The notes: a model not told the origin generated them from the letters alone. DNA of 64,000 nucleotides from Stutzerimonas nitrititolerans (GCF_003696285.1 NZ_RFFL01000012.1:105730-169729); one strand, 5' to 3'; numbered from the stretch's first letter, positions 50,990 to 60,617 are shown. Numbers and translations: made by a program.

Positions 50990-52149
50990 ATCCGCGCAGA
51001 TACGGGTATGCAGTCGCCGGCCTGGCACTACTGCTGCTGGGTGGGCTGGGCGTCTATTTCTCGGGCAAGTTGCAACCCTACGAAACCACTATCGAGCATG
51101 GCCCCGCCCCCAAAGCTCGACAGGACCCTTATCTTGCGGCGCACCTGTTCCTGCTCGATCAGGACCGCCGGGTTACACGCAGCGAAAGCTTCGCCAGCAT
51201 GCCGGCCACGAATGAGGTTCTGTTGCTGCTCGGCGAGCGCAGCGCAATGACTCCGCTACAGACGCAACGTGTGCTGGAGTGGGTCAGCGAAGGTGGCCAC
51301 CTGGTATTCGTTGCCGAACGCCTATGGGACGAGCACAGCGCCCGTAGCGGCGACCTGTTGCTCGATGCCTTGAATCTGCAACAGCATCTGGCAACCGACC
51401 ACCTGCCCGCCGACGAGGCAGCCCGGGCGATCGGCGTCAAGGATCAGCCACAGCTGACGCGCCTGTACCTGGAGAACGAGGACGCACCGGTCTATCTCGC
51501 ATTCGATACCGACTACCACCTTTATGACGCCGGCCAGCGCGCACATGCCTGGGCCAACAGCGCCGGAGCCACGCACATGCTGCAACTGCGGCATGGCGAG
51601 GGTCTGGTTACCGCCCTGACCGACAGCTGGATCTGGCAGAACGATCGGATCAAGGAGTACGACCACGCCTGGCTGCTCTGGTATCTCACCCAGGATCGCG
51701 CCGTGACGCTGGCCTACCACGGCGAGCACGACGGTCTGTTCACCCAGTTGTTGCGCCACTTCCCCGAGGCGCTGGCCAGCCTCGCGCTGATGCTGCTCTT
51801 CGCGACCTGGCATTTCGCCCAACGCCAGGGGCCGCTGTTACCGCCGCCCGACCACAGCCGTCGACAACTGGAAGAACACCTGCGAGCCAGCGCCAGCTTT
51901 CTCTATCGCCATGCCGGCCCGCGACAGTCGCTGGCTATGCTGCAACAGGATATCCAGCGCCGTGCTCGCCAGAGGCACCCCGGTTTCGAGGAACTGGCCG
52001 TCGCCGAACAATGTCGCGTGCTCGCCACGCTGTCCCGACTTCCCTTGCCAACTATCGAACAGGTCCTGCGCCCGGCCCCAGCCAAGATCGGCGTCAGCGA
52101 CTTCACCCGTCAGGTCGCCCACCTGCAACGCATCAGGAATGCCCTATGA
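50986..52149 (+). CDS. DUF4350-like membrane-anchored protein
   Basis: The 387-aa product has an N-terminal anchor (YAVAGLALLLLGGLGVYF), then a GATase1-like/DUF4350 domain (PYLAAHLFLLDQ, EVLLLLGERSAMTPLQ, VLEWVSEGGHLVFVAERL, about 50-200), a second hydrophobic segment ALASLALMLLFATW and a cytosolic C-terminal helical part. Start ATG shares bases with the preceding stop (ATGA), and the same overlap occurs with moxR. Confidence 0.85.
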   Translation: MNPRRYGYAVAGLALLLLGGLGVYFSGKLQPYETTIEHGPAPKARQDPYLAAHLFLLDQDRRVTRSESFASMPATNEVLLLLGERSAMTPLQTQRVLEWVSEGGHLVFVAERLWDEHSARSGDLLLDALNLQQHLATDHLPADEAARAIGVKDQPQLTRLYLENEDAPVYLAFDTDYHLYDAGQRAHAWANSAGATHMLQLRHGEGLVTALTDSWIWQNDRIKEYDHAWLLWYLTQDRAVTLAYHGEHDGLFTQLLRHFPEALASLALMLLFATWHFAQRQGPLLPPPDHSRRQLEEHLRASASFLYRHAGPRQSLAMLQQDIQRRARQRHPGFEELAVAEQCRVLATLSRLPLPTIEQVLRPAPAKIGVSDFTRQVAHLQRIRNAL

Positions 52150-53150
52150 GCGAAACCACTCCGCAAACGAACGATACGGTTGCGACGGCCAGTCGGAACC
52201 AGCGTGCCAGCCAGCTGGCGCAGGCCTTGCGCCAGGAATTGCACAAGGCCGTGATCGGCCAGCATGAGGTGGTCGAGGGGCTGCTGACGGCGCTGATCGC
52301 CGGGGGGCATGTGCTGGTCGAGGGCGTTCCCGGTCTCGGCAAGACACTGCTGGTACGCGCCCTGGCACGCTGCTTCGGCGGGGAGTTCTCGCGAATCCAG
52401 TTCACCCCGGACCTGATGCCCAGCGACATCACCGGCCACGCGGTGTACGACATCGCCAGCGAGCAGTTCAAGCTGCGCAAGGGCCCGGTGTTCACCAACC
52501 TGCTGCTGGCCGACGAAATCAACCGCGCGCCGGCCAAGACCCAGGCCGCGCTGCTGGAAGTCATGCAGGAGCGCCAGGTCACCCTCGAGGGGCGCGCGCT
52601 GGTCGTGCCCCAGCCGTTCATGGTGATGGCCACCCAGAACCCCATCGAGCAGGAGGGCACTTATCCGCTGCCCGAAGCCGAACTCGATCGTTTCATGCTG
52701 ATGCTGCGCATGGACTATCCCCTGGCCGACGAGGAAGTGGACATGGTGCGCCAGGTCACGCGATCGGTGCGGACCGACATCCTCGACGTCACTGCGCTGC
52801 GCGTCCTGCTGCAGGCGAAGGACGTGCAGGCACTGCAGAAGATCGCCAGCGAACTGCCGGTAGACGATCAGGTGCTCGACTACGCCGTACGGCTGGCCCG
52901 CGAGACGCGCAACTGGCCCGGCCTGACGCTGGGTGCCGGCCCGCGCGCCTCGATCGCGCTGGTACGCTGCGGACGCGCTCGGGCATTGTTGCGCGGCGGC
53001 GAATTCGTCATCCCGGACGACATCAAGGGCTGTGCGCTGGCAGTGTTGCGCCACCGGGTACGGCTGTCGCCGGAACTGGATATCGAGGGGCTCTCGGTGG
53101 ATCAGTTGCTGCAACGGCTGCTCGACCAAGTACCGGCGCCACGCCTGTGA
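52146..53150 (+). CDS. MoxR-family AAA+ ATPase
   Basis: Chaperone-like ATPase of the MoxR class that usually works with von Willebrand or DUF58 proteins. The 334-aa product has Walker A GVPGLGKT (60-67), Walker B LLLADEINRAP, sensor-1 MATQNPIEQEGTYPLPEAEL and the GPRASIAL sensor-2 region. The neighbours fit the known MoxR-DUF58 pairing. The target complex is unknown. Confidence 0.94.
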   Translation: MSETTPQTNDTVATASRNQRASQLAQALRQELHKAVIGQHEVVEGLLTALIAGGHVLVEGVPGLGKTLLVRALARCFGGEFSRIQFTPDLMPSDITGHAVYDIASEQFKLRKGPVFTNLLLADEINRAPAKTQAALLEVMQERQVTLEGRALVVPQPFMVMATQNPIEQEGTYPLPEAELDRFMLMLRMDYPLADEEVDMVRQVTRSVRTDILDVTALRVLLQAKDVQALQKIASELPVDDQVLDYAVRLARETRNWPGLTLGAGPRASIALVRCGRARALLRGGEFVIPDDIKGCALAVLRHRVRLSPELDIEGLSVDQLLQRLLDQVPAPRL

Positions 53151-53175
53151 CTCGCCGGGCAGCGGATAACCACCG

Positions 53176-54504
53176 ATGAATCCGTCGCGCCATTTGCTGG
53201 CGGCCCTGGCTGTGCTCTTCGCGCTGGCGCTGGTCATCGGCGTGCTGTCGGCACTCGCGTTACCGGCGCAGGCGCTGCTGGCCAATCTCTGGTGGGGACT
53301 GCTGCTGAGCCTGGCGCTGCTTGCCCTGTTCGACGCCATCCGCTTGCACCGTTCGCCTTCGCCCCGCTTGCAACGCACCCTCCCCGGCAACCTGCCGCTG
53401 GGCCGCTGGAGCGATGTGCGCCTGCGGGTACAGAACGACCTTCACCAGCCGTTGATACTGGAAGTGTTCGACCAGGTACCGGCCGGCCTGACGTTCGAGC
53501 AGTTGCCACAACGCCTGCGGCTGTCCCCGGCGGAACACGGCGAGGTCGGCTATCGCCTCAAAGCGATCCGGCGTGGGCGTTATGAATTCAACCACTGCGA
53601 AGTCCGCCTGAGCAGCCCGCTGGGGTTATGGCGCAGCCGGCGGATTATCCCGCTACATGCACAAACCCGCGTCTACCCGGACTTCACCCGCCTGCATGGT
53701 GCTCCACTGATGGCAGTGGACAACTGGCTGAGCCGGCTCGGCGTGCGCCAACAGCCGCGCCGTGGGCTCGGCATGGAGTTTCACCAGCTGCGCGAGTACC
53801 GCGAAGGCGACGTCCTGCGGCAGATCGACTGGAAGGCCACCGCGCGCAAGCGCATGCCGATCACCCGGGAGTATCAGGACGAACGCGACCAACAAATACT
53901 GCTGATGCTCGACTGTGGACGACACATGCGCAGCCAGGATGGCGAACTGGCGCATTTCGATCATGCACTCAACGCCAGCCTGCTGCTCGCCTACGTGGCG
54001 CTGCGCCAGGGTGATGCCCTGGGCGTCTACGGCTTCGCGGCTGCCCAGCCATGCTTCGTCGCGCCCGCCAAGGGACAGCAGCAGCTGCCGCGGCTGCTCA
54101 ACAATGTCTATGACCTGGAAACGACCCTGCAGCCGGTCGATTTCCATGCGGTGGCCAGCGACGTCCTGGCCCGCCAGAAACGCCGTGCCTTGCTAGTGCT
54201 GCTGAGCAACCTGCGCGACGACGACGGTGAATTGCTGGAAGCCGTGCAACGCCTGTCGCGGCAGCACCGGGTGCTGGTGGTCAGTCTGCGCGAAGGGATT
54301 CTCGATCGACTGTGCCAACGGAAAATCGGCAGCTTCGATGATGCCCTGGCCTACCTCGGCACTCGGGACTACCTTGGCGCCCGCAGCCAGTTGCACCAGC
54401 GCCTGCTCAGCCACGGCGTCGCGGTTCTCGATGTACCGCCGCATGAGCTGGGGCCGCAGCTGATCAGTCGCTATCTGGCCTGGAAAAAAGCCGGCACGCT
54501 TTAG
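53176..54504 (+). CDS. DUF58 protein (VWA-like partner of MoxR)
   Basis: The 442-aa product has two N-terminal membrane helices (LLAALAVLFALALVIGVLSA; ANLWWGLLLSLALLALFD) and a cytosolic DUF58 domain with LREYREGDVLRQIDWKATAR, the hallmark of the family, and a VWA-like QQILLMLDCGRHM segment. Gap to moxR is 25 bases; last gene of the module. Confidence 0.92.
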   Translation: MNPSRHLLAALAVLFALALVIGVLSALALPAQALLANLWWGLLLSLALLALFDAIRLHRSPSPRLQRTLPGNLPLGRWSDVRLRVQNDLHQPLILEVFDQVPAGLTFEQLPQRLRLSPAEHGEVGYRLKAIRRGRYEFNHCEVRLSSPLGLWRSRRIIPLHAQTRVYPDFTRLHGAPLMAVDNWLSRLGVRQQPRRGLGMEFHQLREYREGDVLRQIDWKATARKRMPITREYQDERDQQILLMLDCGRHMRSQDGELAHFDHALNASLLLAYVALRQGDALGVYGFAAAQPCFVAPAKGQQQLPRLLNNVYDLETTLQPVDFHAVASDVLARQKRRALLVLLSNLRDDDGELLEAVQRLSRQHRVLVVSLREGILDRLCQRKIGSFDDALAYLGTRDYLGARSQLHQRLLSHGVAVLDVPPHELGPQLISRYLAWKKAGTL

Positions 54505-54558
54505 CGCCTGGCGCCACTCCTCCCAACAACGCGGCTCGCGACGAAACGGCAACAGACC

Positions 54559-54993
54559 CTAGCCAGGCTCATGGTCCCGGCAGCAATCCTCACCGGAGGC
54601 CCGACTGGCGGATGAGCCCGAATGGGCAAGATGCCCGGCCGCGGGCATCGCCGGCCGGAAGCTGAAGTAGTGACGCAGCGCCACGATCATGTCCTTGATC
54701 TCGCTCGAGGGGCTGAGCAGGGAGAAACCCGAGTCGAAGCTTCCGGGGGTGACGTCCTCGCGCGACCAGAGACAGATCGCGCTGAAGTCGATGAAGCGCA
54801 TCAGGCCGTCCTGACCCGGAATTTTCAGACGCATCTCGAAACGCGCATCGAGCATAATCGGATAGGGGCTGATCAGCATCAGGCCACTCTCGGAAAGATT
54901 GCCGATAAAACCCAACGGCCGGCCGGTGAGACGGTTGAACACGTTGAGGTAATAGGGCAACTGATGTCGCTGAATGCGTCGCTGTTTGAGCAT
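54559..54993 (-). CDS. PilZ-domain protein
   Basis: Likely cyclic-di-GMP receptor. The 144-aa product has both binding motifs: RRIQR (5-9) and NLSESG (32-37), followed by a beta-barrel. The C-terminal 40 residues are Ser/Ala-rich and probably disordered. It precedes, on the minus strand, two small envelope genes; a SadC-like diguanylate cyclase is 2.5 kb away. Confidence 0.92.
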   Translation of the reverse strand: MLKQRRIQRHQLPYYLNVFNRLTGRPLGFIGNLSESGLMLISPYPIMLDARFEMRLKIPGQDGLMRFIDFSAICLWSREDVTPGSFDSGFSLLSPSSEIKDMIVALRHYFSFRPAMPAAGHLAHSGSSASRASGEDCCRDHEPG

Positions 54994-55034
54994 TGTTCTC
55001 GGTTCCGGCCTAGCACGGCCATGAATCCGGCCGT

Positions 55035-55457
55035 TCAGTTGCAGTGCTGTTCGATGCGGCCAGCCAACTGCCGTCGTGCCGCGTTCACCTCTTCCTCACT
55101 GTAGTAGACGCGCTCACCCTTTGCATCGGTGCGAAAGTAGCGTCCCCCTTGTGCCAGCTTCGACAGCTCGTTGCGCAACCGCCGACACTCCTGCTCTCGC
55201 CTGGCATGCCCTTCGCTGGCCAACTGATCGGCCGCTTGTTGCTCCTGGCGCCGCGCTTCGAAAAAGCGTTCGGTGCGTGCCTCTCGTGCTCGCGTGGCTT
55301 CGTCTCGCTCGATGACCTGCGGCCGAACCTCGACCTGTTCGGCTCCCGGCCCCGGTCGTGCGCCAAAATGCACCTGTCCCTGTGCATCGACCCAACGGTA
55401 GATCTCGGCCGATGCCAGCAAGGGCATGAAAATGAACAGCAATAGGGGTATGCGCAT
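55035..55457 (-). CDS. DUF4124-domain periplasmic protein
   Basis: The 140-aa product has a signal peptide (MRIPLLLFIFMPLLASA) followed immediately by the DUF4124 motif EIYRWVDAQGQVHFGARP, then an Arg/Glu-rich helical region with a C-terminal cysteine (CN). Function unknown. The ATG at 55457 opens the signal peptide; the frame extends 45 codons upstream without merit. 41 bases after the PilZ gene start on the same strand, 37 from the next gene. Confidence 0.85.
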   Translation of the reverse strand: MRIPLLLFIFMPLLASAEIYRWVDAQGQVHFGARPGPGAEQVEVRPQVIERDEATRAREARTERFFEARRQEQQAADQLASEGHARREQECRRLRNELSKLAQGGRYFRTDAKGERVYYSEEEVNAARRQLAGRIEQHCN

Positions 55458-55494
55458 GGGTTCCATCCCGACCCGTCGTTGCGACTGGCCTGCG

Positions 55495-55875
55495 TCAGCG
55501 TTTCGTGGCGTGGGTGACCACCGCCTCCTCGTCGGGCCGATAATGCCCCAACTGGCGCAAGGTCTCCAGCCTCGCGCGCCCACGATAGGCATATTCGCTG
55601 GCCGGATAGCGCATCAGAATGAACCGGTAGGTCTGTGCGGCGTCAACAAACAGGCCCTGCCGCTCCAGACACTGGCCGCGCAACAGGGATATCTCCGGCT
55701 GCAGATTGTCACGCTGGCGGCTGCGACGCTCGGCCTGTGACAGCGCGAGCATCACCTGCTCGCAATCGCCGGCCCGATAGTTCTGATAGGCCTCGTCGAG
55801 ATGACGATCGAGCGCCGAGCGGCTGCTGCAACCGACGCTGACGACCGCCGCCAATAGTATGAAAAGTGTGCGCAT
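55495..55875 (-). CDS. Small TPR-like lipoprotein
   Basis: The 126-aa product has a lipoprotein signal with lipobox SVGC (Cys16) and a helical part (HLDEAYQNYRAGDCEQVMLA; GQCLERQGLFVDAAQTYRFI) that looks like two TPR repeats, so it may bind partners in the envelope. CGGAGGAA before the ATG. Divergent from pykA; co-directional with the DUF4124 gene. Confidence 0.85.
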   Translation of the reverse strand: MRTLFILLAAVVSVGCSSRSALDRHLDEAYQNYRAGDCEQVMLALSQAERRSRQRDNLQPEISLLRGQCLERQGLFVDAAQTYRFILMRYPASEYAYRGRARLETLRQLGHYRPDEEAVVTHATKR

Positions 55876-56021
55876 GGTAATTCCTCCGATCCCGGCTTAT
55901 CGACCGCCAGGCCAAAAGCTTCAGTCGATCATCCCAGGGCGGAAAGAGTAGTGAGCCGGTGACGATGACTACAGCCCAGCGGCGTAGTAGCCTCCCGGGC
56001 AATCTGAAAAAGGAGCATTGC

Positions 56022-57473
56022 ATGACTTCGCGCCGTACAAAAATCGTCGCTACGCTGGGCCCGGCCAGCAGCTCGCCGGAAGTGCTGGAAAAGATGATCC
56101 TGGCCGGACTGGATGTCGCACGCCTGAATTTTTCCCATGGCGCCCCGGATGAGCACCGCACCCGTGCGCAACTGGTGCGGGATATCGCCGCGCGCCACGG
56201 TCGCTTCGTCGCCTTGCTGGGCGACCTGCAAGGCCCGAAGATCCGCATTGCCAAGTTCACCAACAAGCGCATCGAGCTCGCCGAAGGCGACAGCTTCCGC
56301 TTTTCGGTAACTCACCCGCGCGATGCCGGCACCCAGGAAGTGGTGGGCATCGACTACCCCGATCTGGTCAAGGATTGCAGCGTCGGCGACGAGCTGCTGC
56401 TCGACGATGGCCGTGTGGTGATGCGCGTCGACAACGCCACCGCCGACGAGCTGCACTGCACCGTACTGATCGGCGGCCCGCTGTCGGACAACAAGGGCAT
56501 CAACCGTCGTGGCGGCGGCCTGACCGCACCGGCGCTGACCGCCAAGGACAAGGCCGACATCAAGCTGGCCGCCGAGATGAATCTCGATTACCTGGCCGTC
56601 TCCTTCCCTCGGGATGCCGCGGACATGGAGCTGGCCCGCCGTCTGCGCGACGAAGCCGGCTCCAGCGCGTGGCTGATCGCGAAAATCGAACGAGCCGAAG
56701 CGGTGGCCGATGACGAGGCACTCGACGGCCTGATCCGCGCGAGCGATGGCGTAATGGTCGCGCGCGGCGATCTCGGCGTGGAAATCGGCGACGCCGAGCT
56801 GGTCGGCATCCAGAAGAAGATCATTCTGCACGCTCGCCGCAACAACAAGGTAGTGATCACCGCGACCCAGATGATGGAGTCGATGATCCAGAGCCCGATG
56901 CCGACGCGGGCCGAGGTTTCCGATGTAGCCAACGCCGTGCTGGACTACACCGATGCCGTGATGCTTTCGGCCGAAAGCGCCGCCGGCGAGTACCCGGTCG
57001 AGGCGATCAAGGCCATGGCGCGCGTCTGCGTTGGCGCCGAGAAGCACCCCACCAGCATCAAGTCCGGCCATCGCCTCGGCCAGCACTTCGCCCGTAGCGA
57101 CGAGAGCACCGCGCTGGCGGCGATGTACACTGCGAACCATTTTCCGGGCGTCAAGGCGATCATCAGCCTGACCGAAAGCGGCTATACACCGCTGATCATG
57201 TCGCGCATCCGTTCCTCGGTACCGATCTTCGCGTTCTCGCCCTATCGGGAAACCCAGGCTCGGGTGGCGATGTTCCGTGGCGTGCAGACCGTTCCCTTCG
57301 ACCCGGCCTCATTGCCGGCCGACAAGGTCAGCCAGGCCGCAGTGGACGAGCTGCTCAAGCGCGACATCGTCAGCATCGGCGACTGGGTCATTCTGACCAA
57401 AGGCGACAGCTATCACGGAACCGGCGGCACCAACACCATGAAGATCCTGCGCGTGGGTGATTCGCTGATCTGA
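56022..57473 (+). CDS. pykA: Pyruvate kinase
   Basis: Last step of glycolysis, phosphoenolpyruvate to pyruvate with ATP formation. The 483-aa product opens MTSRRTKIVATLGPASSSPE, has LNFSHGAPDEH, LLGDLQGPKIRI, the Lys of LIAKIERAEAV and the MVARGDLGVEIG motif, and a C-terminal domain ending GTGGTNTMKILRVGD. Length is identical to the P. aeruginosa PykA I recall. AGGAG precedes the ATG. Confidence 0.97.
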   Translation: MTSRRTKIVATLGPASSSPEVLEKMILAGLDVARLNFSHGAPDEHRTRAQLVRDIAARHGRFVALLGDLQGPKIRIAKFTNKRIELAEGDSFRFSVTHPRDAGTQEVVGIDYPDLVKDCSVGDELLLDDGRVVMRVDNATADELHCTVLIGGPLSDNKGINRRGGGLTAPALTAKDKADIKLAAEMNLDYLAVSFPRDAADMELARRLRDEAGSSAWLIAKIERAEAVADDEALDGLIRASDGVMVARGDLGVEIGDAELVGIQKKIILHARRNNKVVITATQMMESMIQSPMPTRAEVSDVANAVLDYTDAVMLSAESAAGEYPVEAIKAMARVCVGAEKHPTSIKSGHRLGQHFARSDESTALAAMYTANHFPGVKAIISLTESGYTPLIMSRIRSSVPIFAFSPYRETQARVAMFRGVQTVPFDPASLPADKVSQAAVDELLKRDIVSIGDWVILTKGDSYHGTGGTNTMKILRVGDSLI

Positions 57474-57486
57474 TGCCCGATGCGAT

Positions 57487-57535
57487 CCGATGGGAGGCAG
57501 GCGGAACCCATGCAGCCGCTTCTCCCATCGGCTTT
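57487..57535 (+). terminator. Terminator after pykA
   Basis: 10-base arms CCGATGGGAG (57487-57496) and CTCCCATCGG (57522-57531), then CTTTTC; it ends at the stop of the convergent cyclase gene. Confidence 0.75.
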
Positions 57536-58699
57536 TCAGCCCGCAGTACCATCCGACCGTTCTGCGCCGCTGCCCAGCACATCCACCCAGCTCGCCTCGC
57601 AGCGATTGCGCCCACCGTGCTTGGCCCGATAAAGCGCTTCATCCGCACGCTGCAGCGACTCGTCCAAATTGTCGCCGGCATCGAGCAATGTCATTCCCAC
57701 CGAGAGGCTCAGCTGACCGCACGGCAGGCTGGTGTTCGCCGGTTCGGCACTGGCGAAGGCTTCACGTAGCCGTTCGCAACAGGCGCTGAACTGCTCGGCG
57801 TCGGTACTCGGCAGCAACAGGACGAATTCTTCGCCACCATAGCGTGCCAGGATGTCGCCGTCGCGCAGACAGGAGCGCGCGACCGCCGCGAAGGACTGCA
57901 GGACGCGGTCACCGGTTGCATGGCCGTGCTGGTCGTTGACCCGTTTGAAATGATCCAAATCGATCAAGGCCAGCCCGGACTGGTGCCCCTTGCGCAACCT
58001 GTTCACTTCGGTTTCGGCCCGCTTGAGGAAATACCGGCGATTATAGAGACCGGTCAGCTCATCGGTGGCCGCCAGATCCTCCAGCTGCCGCATCATGCCT
58101 CGCAACGTCTCCTGATGGGCCTGCAATGCGAAGCGCCGCTGGCGCATCCGCTGGCGCAGGCGATTGACATAACCGACGAAAAGGCACATCCAAACCAGTG
58201 TGACCAGCAGGACGCTGGCCTGCAGGATCGCAGCCTGAGGCTCGACCAGGCGTTCGAGCTGCAGGTCCACCAGGCTCAACCCAATGAAGCTGAAAAGCGC
58301 CAGCGCGGCGTAACGGACGAATACCTTCGGCGGCAGGAACACCGCGAACATCAGCACCAGCAGGTAGAGAACCAGTAGCGAGCCACGGTTACTGCCGAGG
58401 TTGAAGAGGAAATAGGTCAGCCAGACCAAGCCTACCAGCACTTGCGGCTCGGTAAGGCTGGGATCACGGAAGCGCAGGTTGTGGCCTCTGATGAAAATCC
58501 AGAAGAACACCAGCTGGCTTACCAGGATCAGCCCCGCGCAGAGCAACGCGGTATCCACCGGCGCCTGGTAGAAGCCGCCCACCACCGTGATCCAGGTGAG
58601 CAACAGTGCCAATCCATAGGTTCCTGCGGCCATTGCGAACCGCTTGGTTACCAGTTGCTGTAAAGCCCGTTGATCGGCTTCATCCCAATCTACGCGCAT
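57536..58699 (-). CDS. sadC: SadC-like diguanylate cyclase (GGDEF protein)
   Basis: Makes cyclic-di-GMP, promoting attachment and biofilm. The 387-aa product has about six membrane helices (about 22-175), a linker, and a GGDEF domain with active site GGEEF (288-292), preceded at the right distance by the product-inhibition site RDGD (279-282). SadC of P. aeruginosa is about 487 aa, so this is shorter, mainly at the N-terminus. Placement beside class I fumarase supports the assignment. Confidence 0.82.
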   Translation of the reverse strand: MRVDWDEADQRALQQLVTKRFAMAAGTYGLALLLTWITVVGGFYQAPVDTALLCAGLILVSQLVFFWIFIRGHNLRFRDPSLTEPQVLVGLVWLTYFLFNLGSNRGSLLVLYLLVLMFAVFLPPKVFVRYAALALFSFIGLSLVDLQLERLVEPQAAILQASVLLVTLVWMCLFVGYVNRLRQRMRQRRFALQAHQETLRGMMRQLEDLAATDELTGLYNRRYFLKRAETEVNRLRKGHQSGLALIDLDHFKRVNDQHGHATGDRVLQSFAAVARSCLRDGDILARYGGEEFVLLLPSTDAEQFSACCERLREAFASAEPANTSLPCGQLSLSVGMTLLDAGDNLDESLQRADEALYRAKHGGRNRCEASWVDVLGSGAERSDGTAG

Positions 58700-59029
58700 G
58701 GAATCCTTCCCGATGTGGCAATTTGACGCACTTTACGCTCGTCGTGAATAAAAGCCCATAACTCCCTGCTATCGCCCACGCCGGCCGCTTCGCTGCGAGC
58801 TCTTCATCGGCTTGCCTGCGGAACAAGGACAGGACCAGCCATCGAAGCATTAATGCCTCGACGATCCTGTGAAGCGTGAGTAGCGCAGCATTTCCGATAT
58901 GCATCCCTTCACCTTTGGTCCGTCTGTGTACCCGCCTGGCTGGCGGGTTATACTGCCGCGCCTTTTTTATCCAGCGTGTAGGTATCTCTAGACACGCCCC
59001 ATCTCCGCCCCGCCAAGAGGACGCGCTGC
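58700..59029. other. Intergenic region between sadC and fumarase
   Basis: 330 bases, divergent promoters. A GC-rich hairpin near CCCGCC-TGGCT-GGCGGG just upstream of TTATACT (58940-58965) could be a -10 element region for fumarase, with no convincing -35. No gene seen. Confidence 0.5.
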
Positions 59030-60553
59030 ATGACCGTGATCAAGCAAGACGACCTGATTCAAAGCGTTGCAGACGCTTTGCAGTTCATTTCCTACTATCA
59101 CCCCGTCGACTTCATCCAGGCGATGCATGAGGCCTACCTGCGAGAAGAGTCGCCCGCTGCGCGCGATTCCATGGCGCAGATCCTGATCAACTCCCGCATG
59201 TGTGCCACCGGCCACCGTCCGATCTGCCAGGACACCGGCATCGTCACCGTATTCGTTCGCGTCGGCATGGACGTGCGCTGGGATGGCGCCACCATGAGCC
59301 TGGACGACATGATCAACGAAGGCGTGCGTCGCGCTTACAACCTGCCGGAAAACGTCCTGCGTGCTTCGATCCTCGCCGACCCGGCAGGTTCCCGGAAGAA
59401 CACCAAAGACAACACCCCGGCCGTCATCCACTACTCCATCGTCCCCGGCGACAAGGTGGAAGTGGATGTCGCGGCCAAGGGCGGCGGCTCCGAGAACAAG
59501 TCGAAGATGGCCATGCTCAACCCGTCCGATTCCATCGTCGACTGGGTCCTGAAGACCGTGCCGACCATGGGCGCCGGCTGGTGCCCGCCAGGCATGCTCG
59601 GCATCGGCATCGGCGGTACCGCCGAGAAAGCCGCGGTGATGGCCAAGGAAGTACTGATGGAGCCCATCGACATTCACGAGCTGAAGGCCCGTGGCCCGCA
59701 GAACCGCATCGAGGAACTGCGCCTGGAGCTGTTCGACAAGGTCAACCAGTTGGGCATCGGCGCCCAGGGCCTGGGCGGCCTGACCACGGTGCTCGACGTG
59801 AAGATCATGGATTACCCGACCCACGCCGCTTCCCTGCCGGTGTGCATGATCCCAAACTGCGCTGCCACCCGCCACGCTCACTTCGTGCTCGACGGCTCCG
59901 GCCCGGCCAGCCTGGAGGCGCCGTCACTGGACGCCTACCCGGAGATCGTCTGGGAGGCCGGCCCGAGCGCCCGCCGCGTCAACCTCGACACCATCACACC
60001 CGAAGAAGTGCAAAGCTGGAAGCCGGGCGAAACCGTCCTCCTCAACGGCAAGATGCTTACCGGCCGCGACGCCGCGCACAAGCGCATGGTCGACATGCTG
60101 AACAAGGGTGAAGAACTGCCGGTGGACCTCAAGGGCCGCTTCATCTACTACGTCGGCCCGGTCGATCCAGTCGGTGACGAAGTGGTGGGCCCAGCCGGTC
60201 CGACCACCGCAACGCGCATGGACAAGTTCACCCGCCAGATCCTGGAAAGCACGGGCCTGCTGGGCATGATCGGCAAATCCGAGCGCGGTCCGATCGCCAT
60301 CGACGCGATCAAGGACAACAAGGCCGTGTACCTGATGGCTGTCGGCGGCGCCGCCTACCTGGTCGCCCAGGCGATCAAGAAGTCCAAGGTATTGGCCTTC
60401 GCCGAACTGGGCATGGAAGCCATCTACGAGTTCGAGGTGAAGGACATGCCGGTCACCGTCGCGGTCGACACCAACGGCGAGTCGGTGCACATCACCGGTC
60501 CTGCAATCTGGCAGCAGAAGATTGCCGAGAACCTCGCGGTGGAAGTGCAGTAA
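59030..60553 (+). CDS. fumA: Class I (iron-sulfur) fumarate hydratase
   Basis: Interconverts fumarate and malate in the TCA cycle with a [4Fe-4S] cluster. The 507-aa product joins the Fum alpha domain (PICQDTGIVTVFVRVGMDV; Cys in RPICQDTG) with the beta domain (GPTTATRMDKFT, the substrate site, GLLGMIGKSERG). Cluster ligand cysteines are intact. It follows the SadC-like gene divergently and ends before a strong terminator. Confidence 0.96.
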   Translation: MTVIKQDDLIQSVADALQFISYYHPVDFIQAMHEAYLREESPAARDSMAQILINSRMCATGHRPICQDTGIVTVFVRVGMDVRWDGATMSLDDMINEGVRRAYNLPENVLRASILADPAGSRKNTKDNTPAVIHYSIVPGDKVEVDVAAKGGGSENKSKMAMLNPSDSIVDWVLKTVPTMGAGWCPPGMLGIGIGGTAEKAAVMAKEVLMEPIDIHELKARGPQNRIEELRLELFDKVNQLGIGAQGLGGLTTVLDVKIMDYPTHAASLPVCMIPNCAATRHAHFVLDGSGPASLEAPSLDAYPEIVWEAGPSARRVNLDTITPEEVQSWKPGETVLLNGKMLTGRDAAHKRMVDMLNKGEELPVDLKGRFIYYVGPVDPVGDEVVGPAGPTTATRMDKFTRQILESTGLLGMIGKSERGPIAIDAIKDNKAVYLMAVGGAAYLVAQAIKKSKVLAFAELGMEAIYEFEVKDMPVTVAVDTNGESVHITGPAIWQQKIAENLAVEVQ

Positions 60554-60573
60554 CACTGCTTGCGCTGAAAGAA

Positions 60574-60600
60574 GAAAGCCCGGCCAAGTGCCGGGCTTTC
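60574..60600. terminator. Terminator between fumarase and VF530-type gene
   Basis: 11-base arms GAAAGCCCGGC (60574-60584) and GCCGGGCTTTC (60590-60600) with CAAGT loop; A/T at the bases on both strands fits convergent use. Confidence 0.85.
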
Positions 60601-60617
60601 TGTTTCTGCTTCAGAGT

